A stretch of DNA of 64,000 bases from Turicibacter sp. TJ11 (lineage in GTDB: Bacteria > Bacillota_I > Bacilli_A > MOL361 > Turicibacteraceae): NCBI RefSeq assembly GCF_021497505.1, contig NZ_CP069349.1, forward strand, positions 1,141,861 to 1,205,860, in the 5' to 3' direction. Under the pieces are notes generated by a model. It did no database searches, was not told where the DNA came from, and saw nothing but the letters and a program-made list of their open reading frames with translations. The position numbers and the translations under genes were made by a program. Position 1 is the stretch's first letter. The number at the start of each line of letters is the position of its first letter. Shown piece by piece: positions 1-8,226 of the stretch.

Positions 1-244
1 ACTGTGCTTTGTTCTTAAATTGAAAGGGAAACATCTTGTTCCAAAACATTACAACCACTGCGAGTATAGCTCCAAGTTGAATAACAACAAAAAACATTTC
101 TTTAAATGCTTCGCTCATATTAAGTGTGATAAATTCGTCCACAAGAATCATATGTCCTGTGCTGCTGATAGGTAGCCACTCAGTAATACCCTCAACAATT
201 CCAAGAAAAATAACTTTTAAAATTTCTATAAAATCAAGTACCAT
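1..244 (-). CDS. uppP: Undecaprenyl-diphosphate phosphatase (UppP/BacA), 5' part only
   Basis: The gene starts at ATG 244-242 and runs off the window start, so only about 81 codons are visible. I translated it by hand: the N-terminus contains [14 protein letters not shown], the signature of the UppP/BacA integral-membrane phosphatase that dephosphorylates undecaprenyl-PP to recycle the cell-wall lipid carrier. Its ATG overlaps the TAA stop of the upstream permease (TAATG), so the two are translationally coupled. The combination of a BcrA/BcrB-type ABC exporter with UppP is the known architecture of bacitracin-resistance operons. Family is certain from the motif; the resistance role is inference from context. 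The second catalytic motif lies outside the window. Confidence 0.9.
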   Translation of the reverse strand, partial: MVLDFIEILKVIFLGIVEGITEWLPISSTGHMILVDEFITLNMSEAFKEMFFVVIQLGAILAVVVMFWNKMFPFQFKNKAQ

Positions 245-993
245 TATTTCAAATCCTCCTTTTTAAAATGATGAAAGGTCATAAGAAAACCAACTGCTGA
301 TACAAGAATAATAATAGATACAGACAGCAGTGTAGGATAGCCGGTACTCTGAAGTTTACCCTGCACCAAGAAATAGGTGGCTGTCCACGGATACAACGCT
401 CCCCATTCTTGATTTGAAAGTGCGGCACTTCCCATGACAATCACGGCAGAGCCAATCATCGGGGCGACAAATCCTTTTGTTTTCATAGCAACAAACACAA
501 AAGGAGAAACTGTTAAAAACATCAGGATACTGCCAAACAAAAACTTGGGGAGCCATACTATTGCCACTAGTAAGCTATATCCCTCCAATGTAAAGACAGC
601 GTCATATAGCCCACAAACGATAAATATACCTGCCCATGTTACAAGGGTTAGCATAACAATCCAAAGAAGCAGGGTGCAAAATTTTCCAATTAATAGTTTT
701 GTCCTTGAAATGGGTATGGGCAATATGGTTTTGAGGGTGCTTTCTGTGTACTCTCTGCTAAACAAGTAAGCTGCAATTGCCACATATATCATAATGTTTA
801 CCAGCAGCATGATATACAGTACACTGTCGCTGTATATGTCAGACAAGGTAAAGATAATCTCCGGCTTATCAAAATGTGTTTGCAAGGCTTCTATTAACAT
901 CAAAAGTGGGGTAGATAATACCCCTGCCACACTAATTAGCACCATTTTTGAACGCTTTAGTTTTAATAATTCACAAGAAATAAGATTAAGCAA
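244..993 (-). CDS. BcrB-like ABC-2 permease (bacitracin-type exporter)
   Basis: A hydrophobic protein of about 249 residues with some six membrane segments, of the ABC-2 type found in bacitracin and lantibiotic immunity exporters. Sequence after TM2 carries [20 protein letters not shown], typical of this family (cytoplasmic loop linking TM2 and TM3). The open frame extends to a TTG at 1008, but that codon overlaps the GGAGG ribosome site; the TTG at 993, eight bases after GGAGG, is the better start. It overlaps the end of the ATPase gene (986) and its stop overlaps the uppP start. It should form the membrane half of the exporter with the upstream ATPase. Confidence 0.8.
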   Translation of the reverse strand: MLNLISCELLKLKRSKMVLISVAGVLSTPLLMLIEALQTHFDKPEIIFTLSDIYSDSVLYIMLLVNIMIYVAIAAYLFSREYTESTLKTILPIPISRTKLLIGKFCTLLLWIVMLTLVTWAGIFIVCGLYDAVFTLEGYSLLVAIVWLPKFLFGSILMFLTVSPFVFVAMKTKGFVAPMIGSAVIVMGSAALSNQEWGALYPWTATYFLVQGKLQSTGYPTLLSVSIIILVSAVGFLMTFHHFKKEDLK

Positions 994-1903
994 TACCGCC
1001 ACCTCCAATCAGTTTAGAAAAGTAGTCCTCTAAGTTTTCCTCACTATCATTTATCCTTGTCACGAGCAGTCCATTTCGTGCAAATTCTCGATTGATTTCT
1101 CCAACACTTTGGCTAAAGTCATAAATTCTCACCGTACCGTCCTGCACTGTAAAATCCGTCATGTGGTAGTGGTTTTCTAAAATCTTTCCGGCTATCTCAC
1201 TGTCAGATAAATCAAATTGAATGTATTTTCGATTCCTTTTGTGAAGCTCGGATATATTCACTTCCTCTACTAAATGCCCCTCGTGCATAACGCCGATAAT
1301 ATCTGCTATCTGTTCAATCTCGCTTAAAACATGGCTTGAGATAAAAATGGTAATGCCATGATTGTGACTAAGTTCAGATAAAAGTGAGCGTATTTCAACT
1401 ATTCCAATGGGGTCAAGTCCGTTAATCGGTTCGTCAAGTATTAAAAGCTCCGGCTCGTGCATAATGGCGGCGGCAATACCAAGCCGTTGCTTCATTCCGA
1501 GGGAATAATCGGAAAAGACTTTTCTTTTCTCCTTATGCAGCCCCACAACTTCAAGAGCTTTTTCTACTCCACTTTTAGATACTCCCCCTCGCAGTTTAGC
1601 GAGAATTTGCAAATTCTCATACCCTGTTAAATTACTGTAAAATCCCGGTGTTTCGATAATAGAGCCTACTTTGCTATAAAGGGTATGGATATTTTCCTTA
1701 TAGTTTGTGCCAAACAAGCGTACCGTTCCCTCCGTTGGGAAAGCAAGCTGCAACATCATTTTCATTGCTGTGGTTTTGCCTGCTCCGTTTCTGCCGAGCA
1801 AACCATAAATTTTGCCCTTTGGCACATGAAGATTTACCTTATCGACAACGGTGGCTGTTCCGTATCGCTTCGTAAGATTTTCTGTTTCAATGATATAATC
1901 CAT
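986..1903 (-). CDS. BcrA-like ABC transporter ATP-binding protein
   Basis: A 305-residue ATPase: Walker [10 protein letters not shown], signature [15 protein letters not shown], Walker [13 protein letters not shown], then a C-terminal extension typical of BcrA/lantibiotic-immunity ATPases. The frame is open to 2014, but the start at 1903 ([10 protein letters not shown]) follows GGAAAGGAGA with good spacing and matches the family N-terminus. First gene of a bcrA-bcrB-uppP operon with overlapping joints. It powers export of a peptide, probably bacitracin or a similar lipid-II-cycle antibiotic (inference). Base composition is richer in G and C than the chromosomal genes further right, consistent with transfer on a mobile element. 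Confidence 0.85.
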   Translation of the reverse strand: MDYIIETENLTKRYGTATVVDKVNLHVPKGKIYGLLGRNGAGKTTAMKMMLQLAFPTEGTVRLFGTNYKENIHTLYSKVGSIIETPGFYSNLTGYENLQILAKLRGGVSKSGVEKALEVVGLHKEKRKVFSDYSLGMKQRLGIAAAIMHEPELLILDEPINGLDPIGIVEIRSLLSELSHNHGITIFISSHVLSEIEQIADIIGVMHEGHLVEEVNISELHKRNRKYIQFDLSDSEIAGKILENHYHMTDFTVQDGTVRIYDFSQSVGEINREFARNGLLVTRINDSEENLEDYFSKLIGGGGIA

Positions 1904-2003
1904 ATTTGATTCTCCTTTCCGTGGGTTGCTGTTCTTGTTTTCGCTGACCACAATCTTATTATCCACGAGTATTGCATAGAAGCCAAGAAATCTACCGTCA
2001 CAA

Positions 2004-2026
2004 TGCCGACACAATAGATGTCAGCA
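2004..2026. promoter_or_regulatory. Inverted repeat upstream of bcrA-like operon
   Basis: TGCCGACA at 2004-2011 and TGTCAGCA at 2019-2026 form an inverted repeat with a 7-base gap and one non-Watson-Crick pair. It lies about 100 bases upstream of the ATPase start and just beyond the terminator of the regulator gene. An operator or leader hairpin is possible. Confidence 0.35.
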
Positions 2027-2028
2027 CG

Positions 2029-2059
2029 AAAAAAGCTCCGACACTTATCGTGTCAGAGC
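2029..2059 (-). terminator. Intrinsic terminator after XRE regulator gene
   Basis: GCTCCGACAC (2035-2044) and GTGTCAGAGC (2050-2059) form a hairpin with a 5-base loop. On the minus strand it is followed by six Ts (2034-2029). It ends transcription of the regulator pair at 2084-2885 and separates it from the exporter operon. Confidence 0.85.
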
Positions 2060-2083
2060 CTATTTTAAAGGGTTTATGGCATT

Positions 2084-2698
2084 TTACTTTGTTTGGGTTT
2101 GCTTTATCCAGACAAATATTTTAGCAACAAATAGCAGAAACATAAGGGCGGTTACATAGGGTTGTCTTGCCGCAACGAAGAAGCAGATAAAAAGCGTACT
2201 CAGCACGAGAGAGCATTTTGTGATTATGTTGCTCCATGATTCCTTTTCAAAACAAACACACATCAGTTTCGCTATCCCAAGTGCAATCAAAACAATAAAA
2301 ACAATCCAATAGATTGCAAGATATATTGGGGTAGTGTCTGTAAATGAAAGTAGATTGACAGAATAAATATATCCGTCAACAAGGTTACCATACAACGGCA
2401 AAAGTATAAAAGTAACCGCCATCATATCTAATATTCCATAAATGAAACTGTAAATTTTTTTCAAGTTGGAACGATTTTCAGTTTCGGCAAGTGTAATCAG
2501 TTCTTCGCCCGATAGCAGTTCATCTATGGTCACAGAAAAGAATTTAGAAATACACTTGAGCGACTCAATGTTAGGGTAACCCTTGCCGCTTTCCCATTTT
2601 GAAATGGCTGTTCTTGATACATATAATTGCTCCGCAAGTTGTTCCTGCGTTAAGTTCTTTCCAGTCCTAAGCTGTTGTAGCTTTTCATTAAATTCCAT
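2084..2698 (-). CDS. XRE-family regulator with C-terminal membrane domain
   Basis: 204 residues. Residues 5-60 are a Cro/CI helix-turn-helix (LTQEQLAEQLYVSRTAISKW), then a DELLSGEEL linker and about four hydrophobic segments (residues 85-200). Such membrane-tethered XRE proteins often sit beside antibiotic-response ABC exporters. The start follows GGAGGAGAATC. It overlaps the upstream small HTH gene by 11 bases, so the two form one operon, and is followed by a clear terminator. Its likely target is the adjacent exporter operon (inference). Confidence 0.75.
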   Translation of the reverse strand: MEFNEKLQQLRTGKNLTQEQLAEQLYVSRTAISKWESGKGYPNIESLKCISKFFSVTIDELLSGEELITLAETENRSNLKKIYSFIYGILDMMAVTFILLPLYGNLVDGYIYSVNLLSFTDTTPIYLAIYWIVFIVLIALGIAKLMCVCFEKESWSNIITKCSLVLSTLFICFFVAARQPYVTALMFLLFVAKIFVWIKQTQTK

Positions 2699-2885
2699 GA
2701 TTCTCCTCCTGTTTGTTCCTTGTTTTCATACGTCCATCAACGGGTTTTTCTGCATCTTTTGGTATCATCCATGCACGACCAAATTTTTCAGTTCCGTCAA
2801 TGCGATTTTCCTCACATAATTTTTGTATCCGTCTTTCCGATATGCCCCATTTTTCAGAAGCGGCTTTCACAGAAATGTAATTCAT
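2688..2885 (-). CDS. Small helix-turn-helix DNA-binding protein
   Basis: 65 residues starting MNYISVKAASEKWGISERR, a winged-helix/MerR-like HTH of the kind common on Gram-positive conjugative elements. The open frame extends upstream to 3059, but the ATG at 2885 follows a GGAAG ribosome site and begins the recognisable domain. The end overlaps the next gene by 11 bases. Function is unknown beyond DNA binding; excisionase-like or regulatory roles are both possible. Confidence 0.65.
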   Translation of the reverse strand: MNYISVKAASEKWGISERRIQKLCEENRIDGTEKFGRAWMIPKDAEKPVDGRMKTRNKQEENHGI

Positions 2886-3050
2886 AATATCAACTTCCTT
2901 TCGCAAAGAGTATATAATTATTATATACGGAATGACGAATAATAGCAAGTTTCTCTCCACTAATACGAAATTATACACTACTAAACATAAAATCATACTT
3001 CGTTCAAATATCATCACCCGAAATGTACAATGATATAGGATGATATTAAA

Positions 3051-3404
3051 ATGTACCAAGATGAAAGAAAACTTGATTTTAAGCCGTTAGGTATAGCGAT
3101 AAAAAAAGCTCGGGAAGCAAAAGGGTGGACACAGGAATATCTTGCCCAACTGGTAGACCTTACGCCACGCTCTATTATGTATATAGAGAACAGGGGGCAG
3201 CACCCAAGGCTTAACAAATTTTATCTCATTACTACCTTGCTTGACATCTCTGTAGACCAGTTCTTTTTTCCATGCAATGAAGATGGCGACAACAATCGCC
3301 GCAAACAAGTTGATGTACTGTTGAATGATATGGAAGAAAAGGAGCTTATCGTGATGGAAGCTACGGCTCAAGGCTTGAAAAAGGCAAGAGAAACTGCGGA
3401 ATAA
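3051..3404 (+). CDS. XRE-family transcriptional regulator
   Basis: 117 residues. A Cro/CI-type HTH occupies about residues 12-70 (GWTQEYLAQLVDLTPRSIMY), followed by a charged C-terminal tail. It is divergent from the small HTH gene at 2885, with an AT-rich shared upstream region of 165 bases. Similar small XRE proteins are typical of ICE control regions. AGGATGAT precedes the ATG. Target unknown. Confidence 0.7.
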   Translation: MYQDERKLDFKPLGIAIKKAREAKGWTQEYLAQLVDLTPRSIMYIENRGQHPRLNKFYLITTLLDISVDQFFFPCNEDGDNNRRKQVDVLLNDMEEKELIVMEATAQGLKKARETAE

Positions 3405-3436
3405 TTAACGCTGTTTTCGTAAGCCAAGCCAACTGA

Positions 3437-3473
3437 AAAAAGTGCGACACCTACACAGGCTATCGCACTTTTT
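3437..3473. terminator. Bidirectional terminator
   Basis: AAAAAGTGCGA (3437-3447) and TCGCACTTTTT (3463-3473) pair perfectly around a 15-base loop, with A and T runs on both sides. It sits between convergent genes ending at 3404 and 3485. Confidence 0.85.
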
Positions 3474-3484
3474 AGGTTATTTTT

Positions 3485-3781
3485 TTATTCTCCACACAAA
3501 TCATAAAGCTGTTCACATCGGTTTTGAATATCTAAGATTTCTGTTTCGGTTAAACTCCTGCGGTTATGAGTAAGTTGTTGCTCTAAAAAATCACGATAGC
3601 CATCAAGTAAGGCATCCCGTAAAAGCTCGGGGGCTTTGCAATGTTCCACACCAAACCATTGCTCATCTTTTTCATCCCAAATCATAACGGTGTATCCTCG
3701 CTTAGTGTTCACCACCTCCAAAACACTATCTTTATTTAGGTAATCGTTGAATACTTCTAAAACCTTTTCAAAGGTCATCAT
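3485..3781 (-). CDS. Hypothetical protein, mobile-element type
   Basis: 98 residues, acidic, soluble, no recognised domain. The middle part (GYTVMIWDEKDEQWFGVEHC) resembles small proteins I associate with Gram-positive conjugative elements, but I cannot name a family. The start is one of two consecutive ATG codons after GGGCTG. It lies 43 bases downstream of the AbiH-like gene on the same strand, so co-transcription is possible. Confidence 0.55.
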   Translation of the reverse strand: MMTFEKVLEVFNDYLNKDSVLEVVNTKRGYTVMIWDEKDEQWFGVEHCKAPELLRDALLDGYRDFLEQQLTHNRRSLTETEILDIQNRCEQLYDLCGE

Positions 3782-3824
3782 TTTATCAGCCCTTTCATAT
3801 TTTAGGTGCTTATATGTAAGTAGT

Positions 3825-4721
3825 TTATATACTTATTACGACTATGATAATAAAAGTATCGTCTTCACTATAATAATAAATAATCCATTTTGATGTTGGC
3901 TTTATTTCTTCAGCAATTCGCAAGAGATAAGGAGTGTCTACATTCCCAAACGACAAACCTATGGATACTACTTGCTCTATATCTTTTAGACTTGAAAAAA
4001 ACGATTCATTTCTCGATATAATTGCATCCGTGTCTTTATATAATGACGAGCAAAATTTTGCTATCGCGGAGCATATACTTTCTTCCCATTCTACGAACTC
4101 TTCACTTGCACACTGTGCTCTTCGTTTGTAATAATCTATAATAAATTTATTTCCATGCCCCATGATGGGTGGTATTGCAGAGCATGATGGTACTCCTCCA
4201 TGCAAGTGAAGAACTGTTTTTACCCCATATACCCGCTCTAGGACATCTGTATAATTAAAATTAATGAAAATATCAGAACAATTTCCTATGAAACTCTTTT
4301 TAATGGGGCACACACCTGATGTATCTATAGACTCTAACCACTCAAGTACATATTTCTGTAAATCTGAAGAAAACCCATACTGTTCCTTCCAGTGAAGATC
4401 CAGAGTATATTTTATACCTTCTTCTGGCATTTGCTCTGCAAGGGAACTTGCCATATCGTGCATTCCTTCTACATCTGGGTTACCCATTTCTTCCTCAAAT
4501 GTTTGCCATAAATCTTTTAGCACTGATTTTTTCCATCTTTCTTGTGCCGCTTCAGTGTACCAAGGCTCTGTATCATCTAAAGGCTGAATGTTATACATAG
4601 CCTCAAAATCCGTTAGAAATGACTCATGATGCGTTTCTAAGAAACTTCTGAACTCAGAATATGGAGTTCTAATACCATGCTGTATGTCGAAACCGTTTCC
4701 TACCAAATACAATGTTTTCAT
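3825..4721 (-). CDS. AbiH-like abortive-infection protein
   Basis: 298 residues. The N-terminus LYLVGNGFDIQHGIRTPYS is the hallmark of the AbiH family (nucleotide-binding-like fold). FINFNYTDVLERVYG, HLHGG, IMGHGN and SIGLSFGNVDTPYL further along also fit. AbiH proteins are linked to phage exclusion in Lactococcus. The ATG follows a clear AGGAGGAATAAC ribosome site. The last dozen residues (FIIIVVISI) look unlike the usual polar C-terminus, so the 3' end may be altered. It is the last element-borne gene before the disrupted hsdM. Confidence 0.75.
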   Translation of the reverse strand: MKTLYLVGNGFDIQHGIRTPYSEFRSFLETHHESFLTDFEAMYNIQPLDDTEPWYTEAAQERWKKSVLKDLWQTFEEEMGNPDVEGMHDMASSLAEQMPEEGIKYTLDLHWKEQYGFSSDLQKYVLEWLESIDTSGVCPIKKSFIGNCSDIFINFNYTDVLERVYGVKTVLHLHGGVPSCSAIPPIMGHGNKFIIDYYKRRAQCASEEFVEWEESICSAIAKFCSSLYKDTDAIISRNESFFSSLKDIEQVVSIGLSFGNVDTPYLLRIAEEIKPTSKWIIYYYSEDDTFIIIVVISI

Positions 4722-4744
4722 GTTATTCCTCCTATTTGAACGGC

Positions 4745-4775
4745 AATATAAAAATAGCCGGGATGCCCCGGTCTG
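4745..4775 (-). terminator. GC-rich hairpin, terminator or attenuator upstream of AbiH gene
   Basis: CCGGG (4758-4762) and CCCGG (4767-4771) form a compact hairpin with a GCAT loop on the minus strand, followed by CTATTTTTATATT. It lies in the foreign-looking segment between the AbiH start and the broken end of hsdM; either a terminator or an attenuator in the AbiH leader. Confidence 0.55.
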
Positions 4776-4798
4776 TCAACACACCCCAAGAGCAGATT

Positions 4799-5434
4799 TT
4801 ACACCGCAAGGGCACACTTTTTAATTTTACCCATACCTTGTATCAAACTCGGTATGATTATTTCATAAACTTTACCTTTATACGGCTGAATCATTTCAAC
4901 CATTAATTTCACGACACATTTTGGTGTATAGAATTCTCCACCTTCATTGGCTCCGAATTTACCTAAGAAATATTCATATACACGACCTAAAACATCTTTA
5001 TCGCGAGCATCTTCTCCACCGACATTGATGTTTGTAAATAAGTCAATGATTTCACCTAAAATACGTTTATCAAGTTCTGGACGTGAGTAGTTTTTAGGAA
5101 GTACCCCACGTAAAGAGTCATTTTCTTTTTCAATTGAATCAAGTGCCTGATCCACAATCTGACCGATTTCAGGTTGTTTAGAATAATCTGAAATATAACT
5201 CCAACGCGCGTGTTCTGGAACCCAAAACACTCCTTCAGAAATATACTCGTCACGATCTTCAGCAAACTCCGGATCATCTGCTAATAATTCCACATAACGT
5301 TCATTAAAGGTATCAGATACATATTTTAAGAAAATCAATCCAAGTACCACGTGCTGATACTCCGATGGATTCATATTATTACGTAATTTATCTGCTGCTT
5401 GCCACAGCTTCTCTTCAAAACCAATTGTAGCCAT
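4799..5434 (-). pseudogene. hsdM: Type I restriction-modification methylase HsdM, truncated
   Basis: The first about 190 codons match the N-terminal helical domain of HsdM (EEKLWQAADKLRNNM, then GLIFLKYVSDTF, GEFYTPKCVVKLMVEM). The homology stops at about 4864 (KGKVYE), exactly before the S-adenosylmethionine motif region (normally DPxCGSGG) and the NPPY catalytic motif. The frame then runs into about 17 unrelated codons and stops at 4799. Full HsdM is about 500 residues, so this is non-functional. The rest of hsdM, hsdS and hsdR are not in the window. Foreign DNA with different base composition begins at the break, so an insertion or deletion at an element boundary is the likely cause. The start is intact, with a GGAGGAACAG ribosome site. 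Confidence 0.85.
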
Positions 5435-5649
5435 TCTCTGTTCCTCCTAATTTCATTCCTTATAACCATATTTTAAAACTTGTTTGCACTGATTACAATA
5501 ACAGCCATTTAATAACAATTAATAAATTATAAATTAAAAGGATTTTTTGACTATTAATCTAATTTTGAAAACCTTTGCTACTTCCTTCTATTAGAAATCT
5601 TCCCCTCATATCGTTAATAGACAGTTAAGAAATAAAGGGGGAGCTTTTT

Positions 5650-6840
5650 GTGGGAATGCAGTTTTTCTTACGTTCAAATCAACAACGGTCTAACTTTAGA
5701 CGAGCATTAAATCAACTCATGTCTACTCGTGGGGAAACACTTATTTTAAGCACTGGTTATATTAGTAGTAGTTTATTTAACGATTACAATCACGATGATT
5801 TCTTTCATGCGATTCGTAACGGTTTTAAAGATTTGCCCTATACTGAGATTATCATTATTGGTGGGATGTTTGATTCTAATTTAAAAAATCAATATCAGTT
5901 TGAAGGATTTATTAAATATTTAATGTATTTAGGCTATAAAGTAACTTACTACAAGCCTAGATATTTAAATTGGCATGCAAAAATCGCCATGAAACTCATT
6001 AACAAAACACCCGTTATGGCCATCATAGGGAGCAGCAATTTAACTGCACCCGCTTATTCCGAGTATAACTATACTCATAAAGACTATAAGTTCAATATTG
6101 AATGTGATCTACTCATTTGGGATCACGACTTATTAGATAATTTCAAAGGGATTGATGTGATAGAAACTAGTGATGAAAAAGAGATTGACTATGAAGAACT
6201 TCAAGAGCAAAAAATTACAATCCTACTAGACACGTTGTATCAAGCACTCCAAACTCATGATTCACTAAAGACAATCTCACGTAATCATCTCATTGAGCGA
6301 TCAAATACCCCGTTAGAGATGTTAAACTATTTAGAACATACATTTTTTGAGTCATCTAATTCAGAATTAGACACTAGACTATTAGAAATCATTAGCGATA
6401 TATGCTTTGAAATAGATGTCATCCGAAGTATGAAAAAAAATGGTTCTACCTTAGAGCAACGTTTTACCATGAGCCATATTTTAGATTTGCATCCTACTCT
6501 AAATGACAGTAAACTACTCAGTCTTTTGAAGACCGAGGTTCAACGCTATGAACGTTTCTCAGAAATCATTGAATGGCATCAATTAAAGGAAAATTGGTTT
6601 TATCCGGATGAACATCAAAAACTTATTGAAGAAATTAAGAATACTGTTTCTCCTTGCGATGAAATTATTTGCTTAATTGAGAAGTTGGGCGCTTTTTCAG
6701 CATTAGAAGTCACTTTTAGCACATGGAAATATAAAAAGCTAGTGACAACCCTAAACTTAAATGCTATCCATCTTTCTCTCCCTTCTGAGATGAAAAAAGA
6801 ATTATATGAAATCATCCAAATAAAAATAAATGAAAATTGA
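5650..6840 (+). CDS. Phospholipase D-like nuclease-type protein
   Basis: 396 residues. Around residues 107-130 it has WHAKIAMK, then AIIGSSNLTAPAY, the HxK...GSSN core of PLD-superfamily enzymes, followed by FNIECDLLIW. The canonical Asp of HKD is not visible, and the spacing resembles the restriction-endonuclease branch (NgoFVII-like) more than lipases. The C-terminal 200 residues are helical and not recognised. I prefer the GTG at 5650 (six bases after AAGGGGGAG) over the ATG at 5656. It stands between a type I methylase remnant and an Abi gene, supporting a defence or DNA-cleavage role (inference). No signal peptide. Confidence 0.65.
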   Translation: MGMQFFLRSNQQRSNFRRALNQLMSTRGETLILSTGYISSSLFNDYNHDDFFHAIRNGFKDLPYTEIIIIGGMFDSNLKNQYQFEGFIKYLMYLGYKVTYYKPRYLNWHAKIAMKLINKTPVMAIIGSSNLTAPAYSEYNYTHKDYKFNIECDLLIWDHDLLDNFKGIDVIETSDEKEIDYEELQEQKITILLDTLYQALQTHDSLKTISRNHLIERSNTPLEMLNYLEHTFFESSNSELDTRLLEIISDICFEIDVIRSMKKNGSTLEQRFTMSHILDLHPTLNDSKLLSLLKTEVQRYERFSEIIEWHQLKENWFYPDEHQKLIEEIKNTVSPCDEIICLIEKLGAFSALEVTFSTWKYKKLVTTLNLNAIHLSLPSEMKKELYEIIQIKINEN

Positions 6841-6859
6841 AGCACATAAATACCAAAAT

Positions 6860-6907
6860 AGCTACCCATCTTCTTAACTAATTACGAAGATTGGGTAGCC
6901 TTTATTT
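6860..6907 (+). terminator. Intrinsic terminator after PLD-like gene
   Basis: AGCTACCCATCTTC (6860-6873) pairs with GAAGATTGGGTAGC (6886-6899) with one bulge, followed by CTTTATTTTAT. Confidence 0.8.
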
Positions 6908-7076
6908 TATATAATCCCTCATTTATAAACCTTTAATCAATGTAATCCAGATCTTCAAACAGATGATTAAGGTATTCCCTATTGTTTATATTTTTTCACG
7001 TAATGACACCTATATTGTCCTTTTATAATCTCTAATGTTATAATATCCTTATTATCAACATAAAGGACGGTTTTAT

Positions 7077-8057
7077 ATGGCTTCTAAAGTTAAGAGTATT
7101 GATGGGTTAATGCGTCATTTACGTGATACTCACAATATTGATATTAAAGGTAGTATTCAAAAACAAAAGTTACGTCATATAGGGTACTATCATGGTTATA
7201 AAGGTTATCGTTATTTTAAAACGCCTAATAATCAATTTTTGTTCACAGATTTTAATCAGGTATTAGCGATAAATGAATTTGATATGGCATTAAAAGCTCT
7301 GCTTTATCCCAAAATCATGTTTATTGAAACAGCTATTAAAAATTATACTTTAGAAGTTATATTAGATTGTACCGGAACTGATTCTTTTAATGACGTATAT
7401 TCTAATCTCCTAACACATTACAATTCATTTCCAGTTGCTTCAAAGGATTATAAATCTGAGTTAAAGCAACGTCTAGAACTACAAAATAAAATTTATAGTT
7501 CGCTTTCTCGTAATTATACTACTAAATTGGTCATTCAACATTATTACCATCAAGATAGAAATGTCCCAATTTGGGCAATTTTCGAGGTCATTACTCTAGG
7601 TGAATTCGGAAAATTCATTCATTGTCTAAATCAAAATACACGTAAGCTAATTTCAACATCGATTGGCTTAAATCAAAGTTTTGATACGGATGCTAAACTA
7701 ACTGAGTCTATTATCTACTTGTTAAGAGATCTGAGAAATGCTGTTGCTCATAATGATATTATCTTTGATACTCGATTCAAAACCGGTCAGGTAAAAAAGA
7801 CTCTAATACATTCCATTTCATATGACTCTAAAGTTCAAGGTATTAATTTTAATACCATAACTGATTATATTATTTTAATTAGCTTTATCCTAAAGCAGTT
7901 AGAAGTTTCTAAAACAGAAATAAGCAAAATGATTTCTAATTTTGATCACCTAAAAGAAGAGTTTCGAAAAAAAATACCATACAACATATACTCCAAAATT
8001 ATTCATACTGACACAAATAATAAATTGTTAGAATTAAGAAATTATATTAAACTTTAA
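7077..8057 (+). CDS. Abi_2 (AbiD/AbiF-type) HEPN abortive-infection protein
   Basis: 326 residues of the Abi_2 family. The N-terminus (LMRHLRDTHNI, then KLRHIGYYHGYKGYRYF) and the central part are family-like. Residues 220-225 read RNAVAH, the Rx4H motif of HEPN ribonucleases, in the usual context LRDLRNAVAHND. Proteins of this group are RNA-cutting toxins or phage-exclusion factors, and AbiF genes are known to be accompanied by a conserved non-coding RNA. AAAGGACGG precedes the ATG. A short structured RNA with its own promoter begins only about 40 bases after the stop codon, which makes a protein-RNA pair very likely. Base composition is very AT-rich, even for this window. Confidence 0.85.
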   Translation: MASKVKSIDGLMRHLRDTHNIDIKGSIQKQKLRHIGYYHGYKGYRYFKTPNNQFLFTDFNQVLAINEFDMALKALLYPKIMFIETAIKNYTLEVILDCTGTDSFNDVYSNLLTHYNSFPVASKDYKSELKQRLELQNKIYSSLSRNYTTKLVIQHYYHQDRNVPIWAIFEVITLGEFGKFIHCLNQNTRKLISTSIGLNQSFDTDAKLTESIIYLLRDLRNAVAHNDIIFDTRFKTGQVKKTLIHSISYDSKVQGINFNTITDYIILISFILKQLEVSKTEISKMISNFDHLKEEFRKKIPYNIYSKIIHTDTNNKLLELRNYIKL

Positions 8058-8064
8058 AAAAATA

Positions 8065-8093
8065 TTGCATATTATTACTACTAAATGTATACT
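8065..8093 (+). promoter_or_regulatory. Promoter of the AbiF-associated RNA
   Basis: TTGCAT (8065-8070), a spacer of exactly 17 bases, and TATACT (8088-8093) form a near-consensus vegetative promoter. It starts eight bases after the AbiF-like stop codon and would initiate near 8100. Confidence 0.8.
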
Positions 8094-8099
8094 ATATAT

Positions 8100-8170
8100 A
8101 TTGAATAGCGGTGAATGTCTGCGGACTACACCTAGGAGAGATGGATGCGTCTATCTCTCCTTTTAATTTT
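8100..8170 (+). ncRNA. Structured small RNA, abiF-RNA-like (putative RNA antitoxin/guide)
   Basis: About 70 nucleotides with two hairpins. Hairpin 1: GGTG (8110-8113), inner GTC (8117-8119), loop TGCG, GAC (8124-8126), CACC (8129-8132). Hairpin 2: 11-pair stem 8135-8145 with 8150-8160 closing an identical TGCG loop (8146-8149), followed by TTTTAATTTTT, so it doubles as a terminator. A strong promoter sits directly upstream. No ORF with a ribosome site is present. A conserved RNA family called abiF RNA is known next to AbiF genes; location and two-hairpin design fit, but I could not run a covariance search. Read-through could extend it to the second terminator near 8226. Confidence 0.75.
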
Positions 8171-8191
8171 TATACTAATTGATTGATTAAT

Positions 8192-8226
8192 CCTATTTGC
8201 TAGTACGAGCAAATAGGTTTTTTTCT
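8192..8226 (+). terminator. Strong intrinsic terminator downstream of small RNA
   Basis: CCTATTTGCT (8192-8201) and AGCAAATAGG (8208-8217) form a perfect 10-pair stem with a 6-base loop, followed by TTTTTTTTC. Confidence 0.9.

Noticed and set aside
5056-5277. 73-codon minus-strand frame within hsdM
   Set aside because: Out-of-frame shadow of the HsdM homology.
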